Assembly (NCBI RefSeq): GCF_028702905.1
Contig: NZ_JAQVNX010000015.1
Span: forward strand, 1 to 34,422
Direction: 5' to 3'
Source: Methanofollis sp.
Lineage (GTDB): Archaea > Halobacteriota > Methanomicrobia > Methanomicrobiales > Methanofollaceae
DNA length: 34,422 bases
Below the pieces are notes generated by a model, which saw only the letters and a list, made by a program, of their open reading frames with translations, searched no databases and was not told the origin of the DNA. The position numbers and the translations under genes are program-made. Below, piece by piece: positions 8,710 to 15,653 of the stretch (the stretch's first letter is position 1; each line of letters begins with the position of its first letter).

Positions 8710-9184
8710 TTGAGCATATCCCAGAAGTATCCTGTGCTGGATCAAGCATCTGGATCGAGACGCTTCTCGGCCATTTCTTTATCGTCCCCGCTTCAATCGT
8801 AATGCCGGAGGTTCAGGAGGCAGCGCCAACGGCGTGATTCATGGAGGAAGGCGGACCGATCAGATGTGCCGCCCCCATAGAGAATAAAGAGTGTTTTCTT
8901 GCTCTCTCTCGCCCGGGGGAGACCCCCGGACCCTCCCGAAGAAGATAGGGGAGGGGCGGCAGCAATCTCTCGAACGACACCGTACTTCAGAAATTTCTTC
9001 CGGTCACATATCAAGGCCGGAGAGTTCTGGGATGGCCTATTTCCCTGCCGCTTCTGGAATCTCTGGATTTGTCCGTCTGTTCTCTGCATGAGAGAAAGAC
9101 GTCCTCTTTCCGTGCCCGACCCCTTTCCAGAGCGTGAGGGGTCAGGGGGATGGCAATTGCTCTCGTCTCCGGATGTACGAGCAG
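8710..9184. other. Non-coding spacer between convergent genes
   Basis: About 475 bp between the 3' ends of PAN1 and of the small gene at 9185. It holds copy B of the dispersed element. GGATGGCAATTGC at about 9149 resembles the ATGGCAATCTCC that accompanies copy C. No frame here resembles a protein and no tRNA or known RNA was recognised. Confidence 0.5.
8911..8956 (-). repeat. Dispersed GC-rich element, copy B
   Basis: Perfect 7-bp hairpin CCGGGGG/CCCCCGG (8913-8919 and 8923-8929, 3-nt loop) followed on the plus strand by ACCCTCCC and AGATAGGGGAGGGG. On the minus strand this reads as the degenerate header CCCCTCCCCTATC followed by GGGTCCGGGGG, matching copies A and C. Confidence 0.55.
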
Positions 9185-9583
9185 TCACCTGACCCGGATC
9201 ACCTCGCCGGGAAGCGCCCACACTTCAAGGGTGCCGTCCGGTCCCTCCGTGATCACGGGTCGACCATCGGGAAAGCCGATGAAGAAACGGTGGTCCGGCG
9301 GTTGGTCCGGGTCGACCGCCCTCTGTTCAATCGCATGGGCGTAGGCGAGGGTGCAGGAATGGCCCGGTGCCATCTCGAAGAGGGTGAGGGCAACGTACCG
9401 TCTGAGGTACCACCTCAGTTCTGCGGCAAGGGAGAGGGCCGCGCCAAGGGATACGACCCTGATGGACATACCGTACGACCTTTTTTCGGGGCGGTAGAAC
9501 CTGAGAATCTCGCGGCTTGTCTCTGATGCAAAAAAGGTATTGTTGAGGTCGACCCCCTCATGCGGAATGAGGAGCAGGTGCAT
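9185..9583 (-). CDS. Uncharacterised 132-residue protein encoded behind PAN2
   Basis: I do not recognise this protein. It is soluble in appearance, with no signal peptide, transmembrane span or metal motif. It opens MHLLLIPHEGVDLNNTFFAS, has an Arg-rich centre (ELRWYLRRYVALTLFE) and ends in a short beta-type section (FFIGFPDGRPVITEGPDG, then VWALPGEVIRVR). The ATG at 9583 lies 7 nt past the PAN2 stop, so the two genes form an operon; the longer open frame to 9682 would run into PAN2. The linkage suggests a role near the proteasome (adaptor, substrate or chaperone), but this is inference. The chain is complete and has a normal base composition. Confidence 0.7.
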   Translation of the reverse strand: MHLLLIPHEGVDLNNTFFASETSREILRFYRPEKRSYGMSIRVVSLGAALSLAAELRWYLRRYVALTLFEMAPGHSCTLAYAHAIEQRAVDPDQPPDHRFFIGFPDGRPVITEGPDGTLEVWALPGEVIRVR

Positions 9584-9590
9584 GGTCGGT

Positions 9591-10748
9591 TCAGATGTAC
9601 ATCCGGAGATCGCCTGCAACCTCCTTGCGGCTGACCTTCCGGATAGCCTCAAGGAAGTCGTTGTGCTCCACGGCCACGGCATTCCTGCGGACCGCCCGCA
9701 TGCCGGCCTCGCGGCAGACCGCCTGGATCTCGGCGCCGGTCATACCCTCGGCGAGGGGGACGAGCGATTCCAGGTTGACATTGTCAAGGCTCATCTTCCC
9801 GGTGTGGATCTTGAAGATCTCCCGGAGCGAGTCGGCGTCAGGGACCGGGACCTCGATGATCCGGTCGAAACGTCCGGGCCGGAGAATCGCCGGGTCGAGC
9901 ATGTCGACGCGGTTCGTGGCCGCCATGATCCTGATATTGCCGCGGTTGTTGAAGCCGTCCATCTCGGCGAGGAGTTGCATCAGGGTCCGCTGGACCTCGG
10001 CGCTCCCCGAGGTGCCGTCGTTTGTACGCTGGCTCGCGATCGCGTCGATCTCGTCGATGAAGACGATTGCCGGGGCACGCTCCCGCGCGAAGTCGAAGAG
10101 TTCCCGCACCAGCTGCGCCCCTTCGCCGATAAACTTGTGGACGAGTTCCGAGCCCGACATCCTGATGAACTCAGCATGGGCATTGTGCGCCACGGCCTTT
10201 GCGATGAGGGTCTTGCCCGTTCCCGGAGGGCCGTACAGCAGGATGCCCTTCGGGGGCTCGACGCCGACTTTTTCGAAGATCTCGGGCCTGGTGAGCGGGT
10301 ACTCGACCGCCTCGCGGACCTCTTCGATCTCTTCTTTCAGCCCGCCGATCTGCTCGAAAGTGACGCTCGGCGCCTCTTCAAGCTCCATCACCCTGACACG
10401 GGAGTCGTAGGTGGTGCCGATGGGCTTCACAATGGAAAGAGCATTGTTCACAGCGACCTTCATGCCCACACCCAGCCCGTCATAGAGTTCGGGGTTGACC
10501 CGTGTGATGTATTCCTGGTTGTTTCCCTGCTGCCTGAGATAGACCTCGCCGTCACCGAGTTTGTCAACAACAGCTGCAACAAAGAGCGGGACCCGCTTGA
10601 GCTGGTTGTTTTCCCGCCGCAGCTGGTTGACCTCTTTCTGGAGCAACTCGTTCTGCATCTTCAGGTCCAGGACCTTCGCCTTCATTTCCTGGACCTGGAG
10701 TTTATACAGATTATTGTCATTGTTGACGCCAATCACAGAGTCTTCCAT
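9591..10748 (-). CDS. pan: Proteasome-activating nucleotidase, paralogue 2
   Basis: 385-residue PAN/Rpt ATPase. It has an N-terminal coiled coil (about 12-52), an OB domain (about 53-112), and an AAA+ domain with Walker A GPPGTGKT (173-180), Walker B IVFIDEID (about 228-235), sensor-1 ATNR and LRPGRFDR. The C-terminus is RMYI; Met-Tyr-Ile is a good HbYX motif, which docks in the 20S alpha-ring pockets and opens the gate. It diverges from paralogue 1 mainly in the N-terminal coiled coil and the C-terminal tail. The ATG at 10748 is about 24 nt from a minus-strand TATA box (GTATAAAG), so the mRNA is likely leaderless. A small uncharacterised gene follows after 7 nt. Confidence 0.95.
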   Translation of the reverse strand: MEDSVIGVNNDNNLYKLQVQEMKAKVLDLKMQNELLQKEVNQLRRENNQLKRVPLFVAAVVDKLGDGEVYLRQQGNNQEYITRVNPELYDGLGVGMKVAVNNALSIVKPIGTTYDSRVRVMELEEAPSVTFEQIGGLKEEIEEVREAVEYPLTRPEIFEKVGVEPPKGILLYGPPGTGKTLIAKAVAHNAHAEFIRMSGSELVHKFIGEGAQLVRELFDFARERAPAIVFIDEIDAIASQRTNDGTSGSAEVQRTLMQLLAEMDGFNNRGNIRIMAATNRVDMLDPAILRPGRFDRIIEVPVPDADSLREIFKIHTGKMSLDNVNLESLVPLAEGMTGAEIQAVCREAGMRAVRRNAVAVEHNDFLEAIRKVSRKEVAGDLRMYI

Positions 10749-10750
10749 GT

Positions 10751-10777
10751 CACTAATATAGTGGATTCTTTATACAT
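10751..10777. promoter_or_regulatory. Overlapping divergent promoters of PAN2 and DUF126
   Basis: The minus-strand TATA box TGTATAAAG (about 10768-10776) is set to start PAN2 at its ATG. The plus-strand box CTAATATAG (about 10752-10761) is set to start the DUF126 transcript just before its GTG at 10787. The boxes lie within 25 bp of each other, so factor binding at one may interfere with the other. Confidence 0.5.
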
Positions 10778-10786
10778 TTATTAGGT

Positions 10787-11191
10787 GTGTCTGTGATAAT
10801 CAATGGAAGAGGCATTGCTCGGGGAACTGCGACCGGGAGGTTGCTCGTTTCCCCGGCACCACTGTCATTTCTCTCGGGGGTCGACCCTGAGAGCGGCGTG
10901 ATCATCGAAGAAGGCCATCCCCTCAAGGGCGAATCGATTGCGGGGACAATCTTTGCGTTTCCCTTCGGGAAGGGTTCGACTGTCGGGTCCTATGTGATGT
11001 ACGCCCTCGCACGGAACGGGAAGGCGCCGGCCGCCATCATCAACGAGGAGGCCGAACCGATCATCGTCACCGGCGCGATAATCGCCCATATCCCGATGGT
11101 CGACCGCCTCGAAACCGGGCTCTCAGGCCTGCCTGCAGGAGCGACCGTGACGGTGGACGGGGAGGCGGGGACGGTCTCATGGGAGGCATGA
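10787..11191 (+). CDS. DUF126: phosphomevalonate dehydratase small subunit (aconitase-X type)
   Basis: 134-residue swivel-domain protein of the aconitase X family. In archaea the small and large AcnX subunits form phosphomevalonate dehydratase. It dehydrates 5-phosphomevalonate to trans-anhydromevalonate 5-phosphate in the archaeal mevalonate pathway leading to isoprenoid lipids. Visible features are the N-terminal GRGIARGTATGRLLVS, the conserved FPFGKGSTVGSY loop with its serine, and INEEAEPIIVTGAI, all typical of the small subunit. The start is a GTG overlapping an AGGTG sequence. The large subunit is not in this window. A radical SAM gene follows after 13 nt, so they share a transcript; no shared pathway is known. 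Confidence 0.9.
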   Translation: MSVIINGRGIARGTATGRLLVSPAPLSFLSGVDPESGVIIEEGHPLKGESIAGTIFAFPFGKGSTVGSYVMYALARNGKAPAAIINEEAEPIIVTGAIIAHIPMVDRLETGLSGLPAGATVTVDGEAGTVSWEA

Positions 11192-11204
11192 GAGGGCAGA
11201 CAGG

Positions 11205-12314
11205 ATGCAGGTGAACTGGCGGGAGATCACCGCAGCCAAAAATTCCTTTGCCGCCCTCTATGCGGCCTGCGAGACAGAGGGGATCATCCTGCGGCCGTCG
11301 GGCGGGCCCGAAGGCGACGTGACCTGCTACAGTCTCAACTCCATCAATGCCCCGCACTTCCAGGACGAGATCGCATCGGCGTCCTGCGTCACCATCGTCG
11401 GCGGCCCCCATGCGGCGGCGTGCCCTGCGGAGGTAGCGGCGTACGCCGACTATGTCGTCACCGGCGAGGGTGAGCACACCCTCCCACGGCTCCTCCGCGC
11501 GATCGAGGCCGGAGAGGGCGGGCCGGTGCCGGGCGTGGCCACAAAGGACGGCATCTGCCCGCCCGACCATACGGTTTTTCTCCCCGCGTATCCCCCCTTC
11601 TCGCAGTTCAAAGGATACATTGAGATCTCCCGCGGCTGTCCCTTCGGGTGCGCGTACTGCCAGACCCCCCGGATCTTCGGGAGGCGGATGCGCCATCGGC
11701 CCGTGGAGGAGATCGCCCGGTATGCGGCACGGTTCAGGGACGCCCGTTTCGTCACCCCGAACGCCCTTGCCTACGGATCTGACGACGGCATCCACCCGCG
11801 CCTCGACCGCGTTGAAAGCCTGTTTCGTGCGCTCCACAAAAACCAGATCTATTTCGGGACCTTTCCCTCGGAGGTGCGCCCCGAGTTCGTCACCGACGAG
11901 TCACTCGACCTGATCTCGGCTCACTGTGCAAACCGCCGCCTCCACTTCGGGGCCCAGTCAGGAAGCGACAGGGTGCTTGGCCTCCTGCGCCGGGGACATA
12001 CCGTCGCCGACGTCGAGCATGCCCTCGACCTCTGTCGGGACCATGGCTTCATGCCCGTGGTCGACTTCATCGTCGGCCTCCCGTGCGAGGAGGACGAAGA
12101 CGAACTGGCGACCCTCGCTCTCATCCGCGAGGTCACGCGCCGTGGGCAGGCCCATGTCCATCTCTTTATACCGCTGCCCGGGACGCCGATGGCAAACCTG
12201 AGGCCAAGAGAGCTTCTTTCGGAGACGCAACGCGATCTTGGACGTCTTGCACTGAACGGGAAAATTTCCGGTTCCTGGGACGATCCTGAGAGAAGATTTT
12301 ATAGGAACCGTTAG
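11205..12314 (+). CDS. B12-binding-domain-type radical SAM protein (MJ_1487-like)
   Basis: 369-residue protein. The N-terminal about 130 residues resemble a cobalamin-binding Rossmann domain (SCVTIVGGPHAAACP, VTGEGEHTLPRLL). The radical SAM core follows with the [4Fe-4S] motif C-x3-C-x2-C in ISRGCPFGCAYCQTP, then FGAQSGSDRVL and VDFIVGLPCE, both standard for the B12-binding subclass. The best family match by memory is the small archaeal group named after MJ_1487, whose substrate is unknown. The classic DxHxxG base-off histidine is not evident, so cobalamin binding is unproven. It is second in an operon with DUF126. Confidence 0.85.
   Translation: MQVNWREITAAKNSFAALYAACETEGIILRPSGGPEGDVTCYSLNSINAPHFQDEIASASCVTIVGGPHAAACPAEVAAYADYVVTGEGEHTLPRLLRAIEAGEGGPVPGVATKDGICPPDHTVFLPAYPPFSQFKGYIEISRGCPFGCAYCQTPRIFGRRMRHRPVEEIARYAARFRDARFVTPNALAYGSDDGIHPRLDRVESLFRALHKNQIYFGTFPSEVRPEFVTDESLDLISAHCANRRLHFGAQSGSDRVLGLLRRGHTVADVEHALDLCRDHGFMPVVDFIVGLPCEEDEDELATLALIREVTRRGQAHVHLFIPLPGTPMANLRPRELLSETQRDLGRLALNGKISGSWDDPERRFYRNR
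12293..12304 (+). promoter_or_regulatory. TATA box of the phosphoesterase gene
   Basis: GATTTTATAGG is centred about 27 nt upstream of ATG 12327, although the box lies inside the end of the preceding gene. It suggests an independent, leaderless transcript. Confidence 0.5.
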
Positions 12315-12326
12315 AGAAGTTCTACC

Positions 12327-12968
12327 ATGATGGATGTGCTTTTGCTGGCAGACCTTCATGGCCAGTTGGGCAAGCTGGAGTCCTTCATGGCCCTCCAGCC
12401 CGACTTTGTCATCATTGCTGGCGATCTCACACAGTTCGGACCATGTGATATGGTCAACAAGATGACTTCGCTCATCGACGTACCGTGCTTTGCGGTGCCG
12501 GGGAACTGTGATCCATGCGATATCTGCGATGCTCTCGAACACTCGGACTGTGTCAATCTCCACGGTGCTACATTCTCGCTCGGGAAGATTTCGATGGCCG
12601 GCGTCGGCGGGTCCAACCCGACGCCCTTCGGGACGCCCTTCGAGCTGAAAGAAGAGGAGATTGAACGTCTGATCAAACAGGCTACGGCTCACATGGACAG
12701 GAATGTCCACAATGTGCTCGTCAGCCATGTCCCGCCCCACGGCGTCTTTGACCTGGCCGGCGAGGACCATGTGGGCAGCACAAGTGTCAGGAACCACATC
12801 AAGGAGTTCGACCTTGTCTGCTGCGCCCACATGCACGAAAACAAGGGGGTCACCGAGGTGGACGGCGTCAAGATCGTCAACCCGGGCCCGGCCTCGGAGG
12901 GCAACTGCGCCCTGATCCACTTCGGTGACGAACCGAAAGCAATCGAGATCGAACTGCTCACTGTCTGA
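12327..12968 (+). CDS. Calcineurin-like metallophosphoesterase
   Basis: 213-residue YfcE/MJ0936-type phosphodiesterase. The dimetal-site motifs appear in order: LLADLHG (Asp and His), IIAGDLTQ (Asp), VPGNCD (Asn), LVSHVPPHG (His) and CCAHMHE (His-x-His). It should hydrolyse phosphodiester or phosphomonoester bonds with Mn or Ni; the natural substrate is unknown. It starts ATG-ATG; the first is used. A TATA box about 27 nt upstream implies its own leaderless promoter, although it follows the radical SAM gene by only 12 nt. The 3' end overlaps the convergent CYTH gene by 11 bp. Confidence 0.92.
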   Translation: MMDVLLLADLHGQLGKLESFMALQPDFVIIAGDLTQFGPCDMVNKMTSLIDVPCFAVPGNCDPCDICDALEHSDCVNLHGATFSLGKISMAGVGGSNPTPFGTPFELKEEEIERLIKQATAHMDRNVHNVLVSHVPPHGVFDLAGEDHVGSTSVRNHIKEFDLVCCAHMHENKGVTEVDGVKIVNPGPASEGNCALIHFGDEPKAIEIELLTV

Positions 12969-13479
12969 GCAGTTCAAGATAGGACTGCGGGATGTGAGAA
13001 CCCTCTATCCCCAGTTCTCCTTTGATCCGTTCGATCTCTTTTTCCGCTTCCGCCCCTGCTTCGTGCGCCATCACCTCGATCTCGACGAAACTCCCGAGGC
13101 CGTCCACTTCATCGAGGGCGACGGACGCGGTCCCGAGGGCAAACTCCTCCCTGTGCTTCCTGACCTCTGCGCTCCTGACAAAACCGAGGCGGCGCAGGAT
13201 CTCTTCCAGGTTCTCCCCGGACTCCACGGTCAGGTTGAACTCTTCCCTGGTCTTTGCACCCTTTGTGGCGAGTTTCGGCCCTTTATATGTAAGGGTGCAC
13301 CTCTCGCCCTCGTACCTGACCCTGAGGGCCTCGTCGGTCCGGCCGAAGTCCCGCACAGGGTGGTTGTAGTAGACGTCCTGCTGGTCGGCGACAGACGGTG
13401 TTCCGGCGCCAATCCTGACAAGACGGGAGCGGATCTCCGGGAGATCAGGGACACGTATTTTTGTTTCCACTTCAAACAT
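12958..13479 (-). CDS. cyaB: CYTH-domain protein, class IV adenylyl cyclase (CyaB)-like
   Basis: 173-residue CYTH fold. It begins with the ExExK signature (FEVETKIRV), which with further acidic and basic strands lines a tunnel that binds triphosphate groups. Other family traits are YYNHPVRDFGRTDEALRVR, TYKGPKL and VALDEVDGLGSFVEIE. CyaB homologues make cAMP in some bacteria, but archaeal members may act on other polyphosphates such as thiamine triphosphate, so cyclase activity is not assured. The start ATG 13479 lies close to a divergent promoter shared with the FKBP gene. It is a single-gene unit and its end overlaps the phosphoesterase end. Confidence 0.88.
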   Translation of the reverse strand: MFEVETKIRVPDLPEIRSRLVRIGAGTPSVADQQDVYYNHPVRDFGRTDEALRVRYEGERCTLTYKGPKLATKGAKTREEFNLTVESGENLEEILRRLGFVRSAEVRKHREEFALGTASVALDEVDGLGSFVEIEVMAHEAGAEAEKEIERIKGELGIEGSHIPQSYLELLRQ

Positions 13480-13489
13480 CTATGGCACC

Positions 13490-13530
13490 ATTTTAAGTAT
13501 TTTCGTCGAGACTTGATATAGACAAGGTGT
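13490..13530. promoter_or_regulatory. Divergent promoter of cyaB-like and FKBP genes
   Basis: TTTTAAGTATTTT (about 13490-13502) is a plus-strand TATA candidate placing the FKBP start near 13522, with AAGGTG (13524-13529) as ribosome-binding site. TATATCAAG on the minus strand (about 13511-13519) can serve the cyaB-like gene. Based on spacing only. Confidence 0.4.
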
Positions 13531-13535
13531 ATATT

Positions 13536-14243
13536 ATGGCAATTCAGGAAGGAGACATCGTTAGACTCAACTATACCGCCCGTGTGGAGGGCGAGATCTT
13601 CGACACCACCGTCGCCGCTGATGCAGAAGAAGCAGGCATCAAGAGCCAGAAGGACTATGCGCCGATCGTTATTCGCGTCGGGAGCAACCATGTCATCCCG
13701 GGCCTTGACGAGGCTCTCGTCGGCAAGGAGATCGGCCAGCAGTACGAGGTCGAGGTCGAGGCCGAGAAGGGCTTTGGTCCCCATGACATGAAGCTTGTCG
13801 AGTCCGTGAACGCCAACCAGTTCCGGGAGAAGCCCAAGTTCGGCATGCGTATCCAGTCGGGCGACCGCGAGGGCGTCGTCGTCAATGTGGTCGGGAAGCG
13901 GGCCGTCGTCGACTTCAACCACCCGCTCGCCGGCAAGGCGCTCTCCTACACCTTCACCATCGAGGGCATGGTCGAGACCGTCGAGGAGAAGGCCAGGGGC
14001 TTCATCAAGCTCTTCGCAGGCCGCGAGATGGACATCACCTTTGCCGAAGGCACCCTCACCCTGAACCTCCCGGCAGGGATCAACTACGACCGCCGCTGGG
14101 TCATGGCCCGCGGGATCGTCGTCCACCAGATCTTCGAGTTCATCCCCGAGGTGCAGGACATCGTCTTTGTCGAGACCTTCAAGCGCCCGGAGATGCCTGC
14201 CGAAGAACCGGCAGAAGCCGAAGCTGAAGCGAAGGAAGAATAA
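13536..14243 (+). CDS. FKBP-type peptidyl-prolyl isomerase, SlyD-like long archaeal form
   Basis: 235-residue cytoplasmic folding helper that speeds cis-trans isomerisation of proline bonds. It has the FKBP start VRLNYTARVEGEIFDTT, the central IRVGSNHVIPGLDEALVGKE (FKBP core), then the inserted-in-flap domain (KPKFGMRIQSGD to VVDFNHPLAGKAL) typical of SlyD. About 90 further residues and an acidic Glu/Ala tail (EEPAEAEAEAKEE) follow. This long form occurs in methanogens. ATG 13536 was chosen because AAGGTG lies 6 nt upstream; the in-frame GTG at 13527 overlaps that site. Confidence 0.93.
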   Translation: MAIQEGDIVRLNYTARVEGEIFDTTVAADAEEAGIKSQKDYAPIVIRVGSNHVIPGLDEALVGKEIGQQYEVEVEAEKGFGPHDMKLVESVNANQFREKPKFGMRIQSGDREGVVVNVVGKRAVVDFNHPLAGKALSYTFTIEGMVETVEEKARGFIKLFAGREMDITFAEGTLTLNLPAGINYDRRWVMARGIVVHQIFEFIPEVQDIVFVETFKRPEMPAEEPAEAEAEAKEE

Positions 14244-14264
14244 ATACAATCCCCTTTTTCCCTT

Positions 14265-15518
14265 TCAGTCGGCCCCGCATTTTAGAATGTGCAGGGCGCC
14301 GAGCAGATCGTGGCCGCTCTCCCCGATGACGGCGAAAGATGCGGCACGTCCGTTCATGCTCTTCTCGACGATCCCGTCCCTCTGGAGCCTGTCCATGTGG
14401 CGGGAGACGGCAGGGCCGGAGATGCCGAGGTGCACCGCGATTTCCTGCCGCGAGAGGCCGGGCGTCTGGAGGAGGACCGTGAGGATCTCTCGCCTGGTGC
14501 TGTTCCAGAGAGCGGCAAGGACTGTTCGTTCACGCTCTGAATATCTCCCATTGTTCTCATAGTAGCGGCAGCAACCTCCCGTCTGTTCGACTGCGATCTT
14601 CCCTGCCTGCCTGAGGACCGCGAGGTGATAGCGGAGGGTGCCGGGATGTGTCCGGGTGATCAGGGCGATCTTCTCCCTGTGTATTCCAGGGTTATCCAGG
14701 ATGGCCTGGTAGACCCGGCACCGTGTCGCATTATCAAGGATGTTTTTCTGCGTGACTCGCCGGTAGCCAAGGCTCAACCAGATGCGAAGCGCGAGGAATG
14801 ACTCGATGGGGATGATGACCAGGTTTGCAAGGAGAAAGGCGAGGTTCATGAGAAAATCGGATGTTGTGGGAGGGACCCGCTCCCACACACCTTTCGGCTT
14901 CCCGAAGGCGAAGGTGTCTTCAGGGAGGCCGGCATTTACCCTGAGGTTCCGGTACTCCGCCGACCGCACGAGGGCCCCCGTGCAGTCGTAGCCCTCGACA
15001 CACAGGACCAGCATCGTTTCCCGGTCGATCGAGATGGAGAGACGTGCGGTGTCAGGGGGGAAGGGGTCGACGGCACCAACGGGTACGACATCGACGACAG
15101 GGACGGTCCTGCCGTCCAGGACGGCCTCGTGCATGCTCGTGACCCTGCCGGTTGAGAGGGCGGCGATCCCCGCCGCCATATAGTCGCCGTCCAGGGGTTT
15201 TTCCACCCCTGTCGATCCCATCGAACACTGCGGAGGCACATGCCACCATGCAGACCCCTCCGACAGGACCGCAAGGGCGGCGCCGTGATGGAGCGACGGG
15301 TCGTCGTATTCGGCCCTGAAACTGCCTGGCGGCATGGCCGCCACCCTGACGACCTCGTCCCTGTCCGGGCCGTGAACGGTGACGGTGGCCGTATAATCGG
15401 CGACCTGATGGTACGCCGCGACCGCACCGGCGGCGACCTCTTCGGCAGGCGCCGCCGCACATACTCCTGCGAGGGAGCACGCGAGGACCAGGACGAACCA
15501 TGCACAGAGTGTTCTCAT
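14265..15518 (-). CDS. Membrane-anchored regulator: exported LolA-like domain, TM segment, two winged HTH domains
   Basis: 417 residues. Counting from the alternative GTG start at 15527 (add 3), the order is as follows. A signal peptide (about 1-26, ending GVCAAAP). A LolA/MucB-like beta domain (about 30-215; YHQVADYTATVTVHG, PGSFRAEYDDPS, SISIDRETMLVLCVEGYD). One transmembrane span (about 227-254; MNLAFLLANLVIIPIES). Then two cytoplasmic ArsR-like winged helices (about 262-330 and 335-402; PGTLRYHLAVLRQAGK and SGPAVSRHMDRLQRDGIVEK). The first winged helix ends CCRYYENNG, common in archaeal tandem-HTH regulators. The topology suggests a one-component sensor reading envelope lipid or lipoprotein state. 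ATG 15518 lies just after the start predicted from a TATAAA-like box at 15546-15553. It diverges from a membrane protein gene across a palindromic site. Ligand and targets are unknown. Confidence 0.85.
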   Translation of the reverse strand: MRTLCAWFVLVLACSLAGVCAAAPAEEVAAGAVAAYHQVADYTATVTVHGPDRDEVVRVAAMPPGSFRAEYDDPSLHHGAALAVLSEGSAWWHVPPQCSMGSTGVEKPLDGDYMAAGIAALSTGRVTSMHEAVLDGRTVPVVDVVPVGAVDPFPPDTARLSISIDRETMLVLCVEGYDCTGALVRSAEYRNLRVNAGLPEDTFAFGKPKGVWERVPPTTSDFLMNLAFLLANLVIIPIESFLALRIWLSLGYRRVTQKNILDNATRCRVYQAILDNPGIHREKIALITRTHPGTLRYHLAVLRQAGKIAVEQTGGCCRYYENNGRYSERERTVLAALWNSTRREILTVLLQTPGLSRQEIAVHLGISGPAVSRHMDRLQRDGIVEKSMNGRAASFAVIGESGHDLLGALHILKCGAD

Positions 15519-15545
15519 CGTCGACACAGGTAGGTCGGGCCGGGT

Positions 15546-15629
15546 CTATTTATTCATTCTGTACCGATCGGTTACAGGTCAGGCCTTCGGAAACAGGACG
15601 TGTAACCGATCCTGCGATAAAGTCTTTAT
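15546..15629. promoter_or_regulatory. Divergent promoters with an 11-bp inverted-repeat operator candidate
   Basis: GATCGGTTACA at 15566-15576 and its exact reverse complement TGTAACCGATC at 15601-15611 are separated by 24 bp. The left arm also contains the palindrome CCGATCGG (15564-15571). The minus-strand TATA box of the regulator (GAATAAATAG, about 15546-15555) lies on one side. The plus-strand box of the membrane protein gene (GATAAAG, about 15616-15622) lies on the other. Each arm thus sits next to one promoter's BRE. The site probably binds the winged-helix regulator; the binding itself is inferred. Confidence 0.6.
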
Positions 15630-15653
15630 GCGTCTGGAATGGATAGTTGCCCT

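Noticed and set aside
9540-10784. 414-codon plus-strand frame across PAN2
   Set aside because: Antisense to a certain AAA+ gene; no domain and biased composition.
12958-13479. Firm call as a cAMP-producing enzyme
   Set aside because: CYTH proteins act on several polyphosphate substrates; sequence alone does not show cyclase activity.
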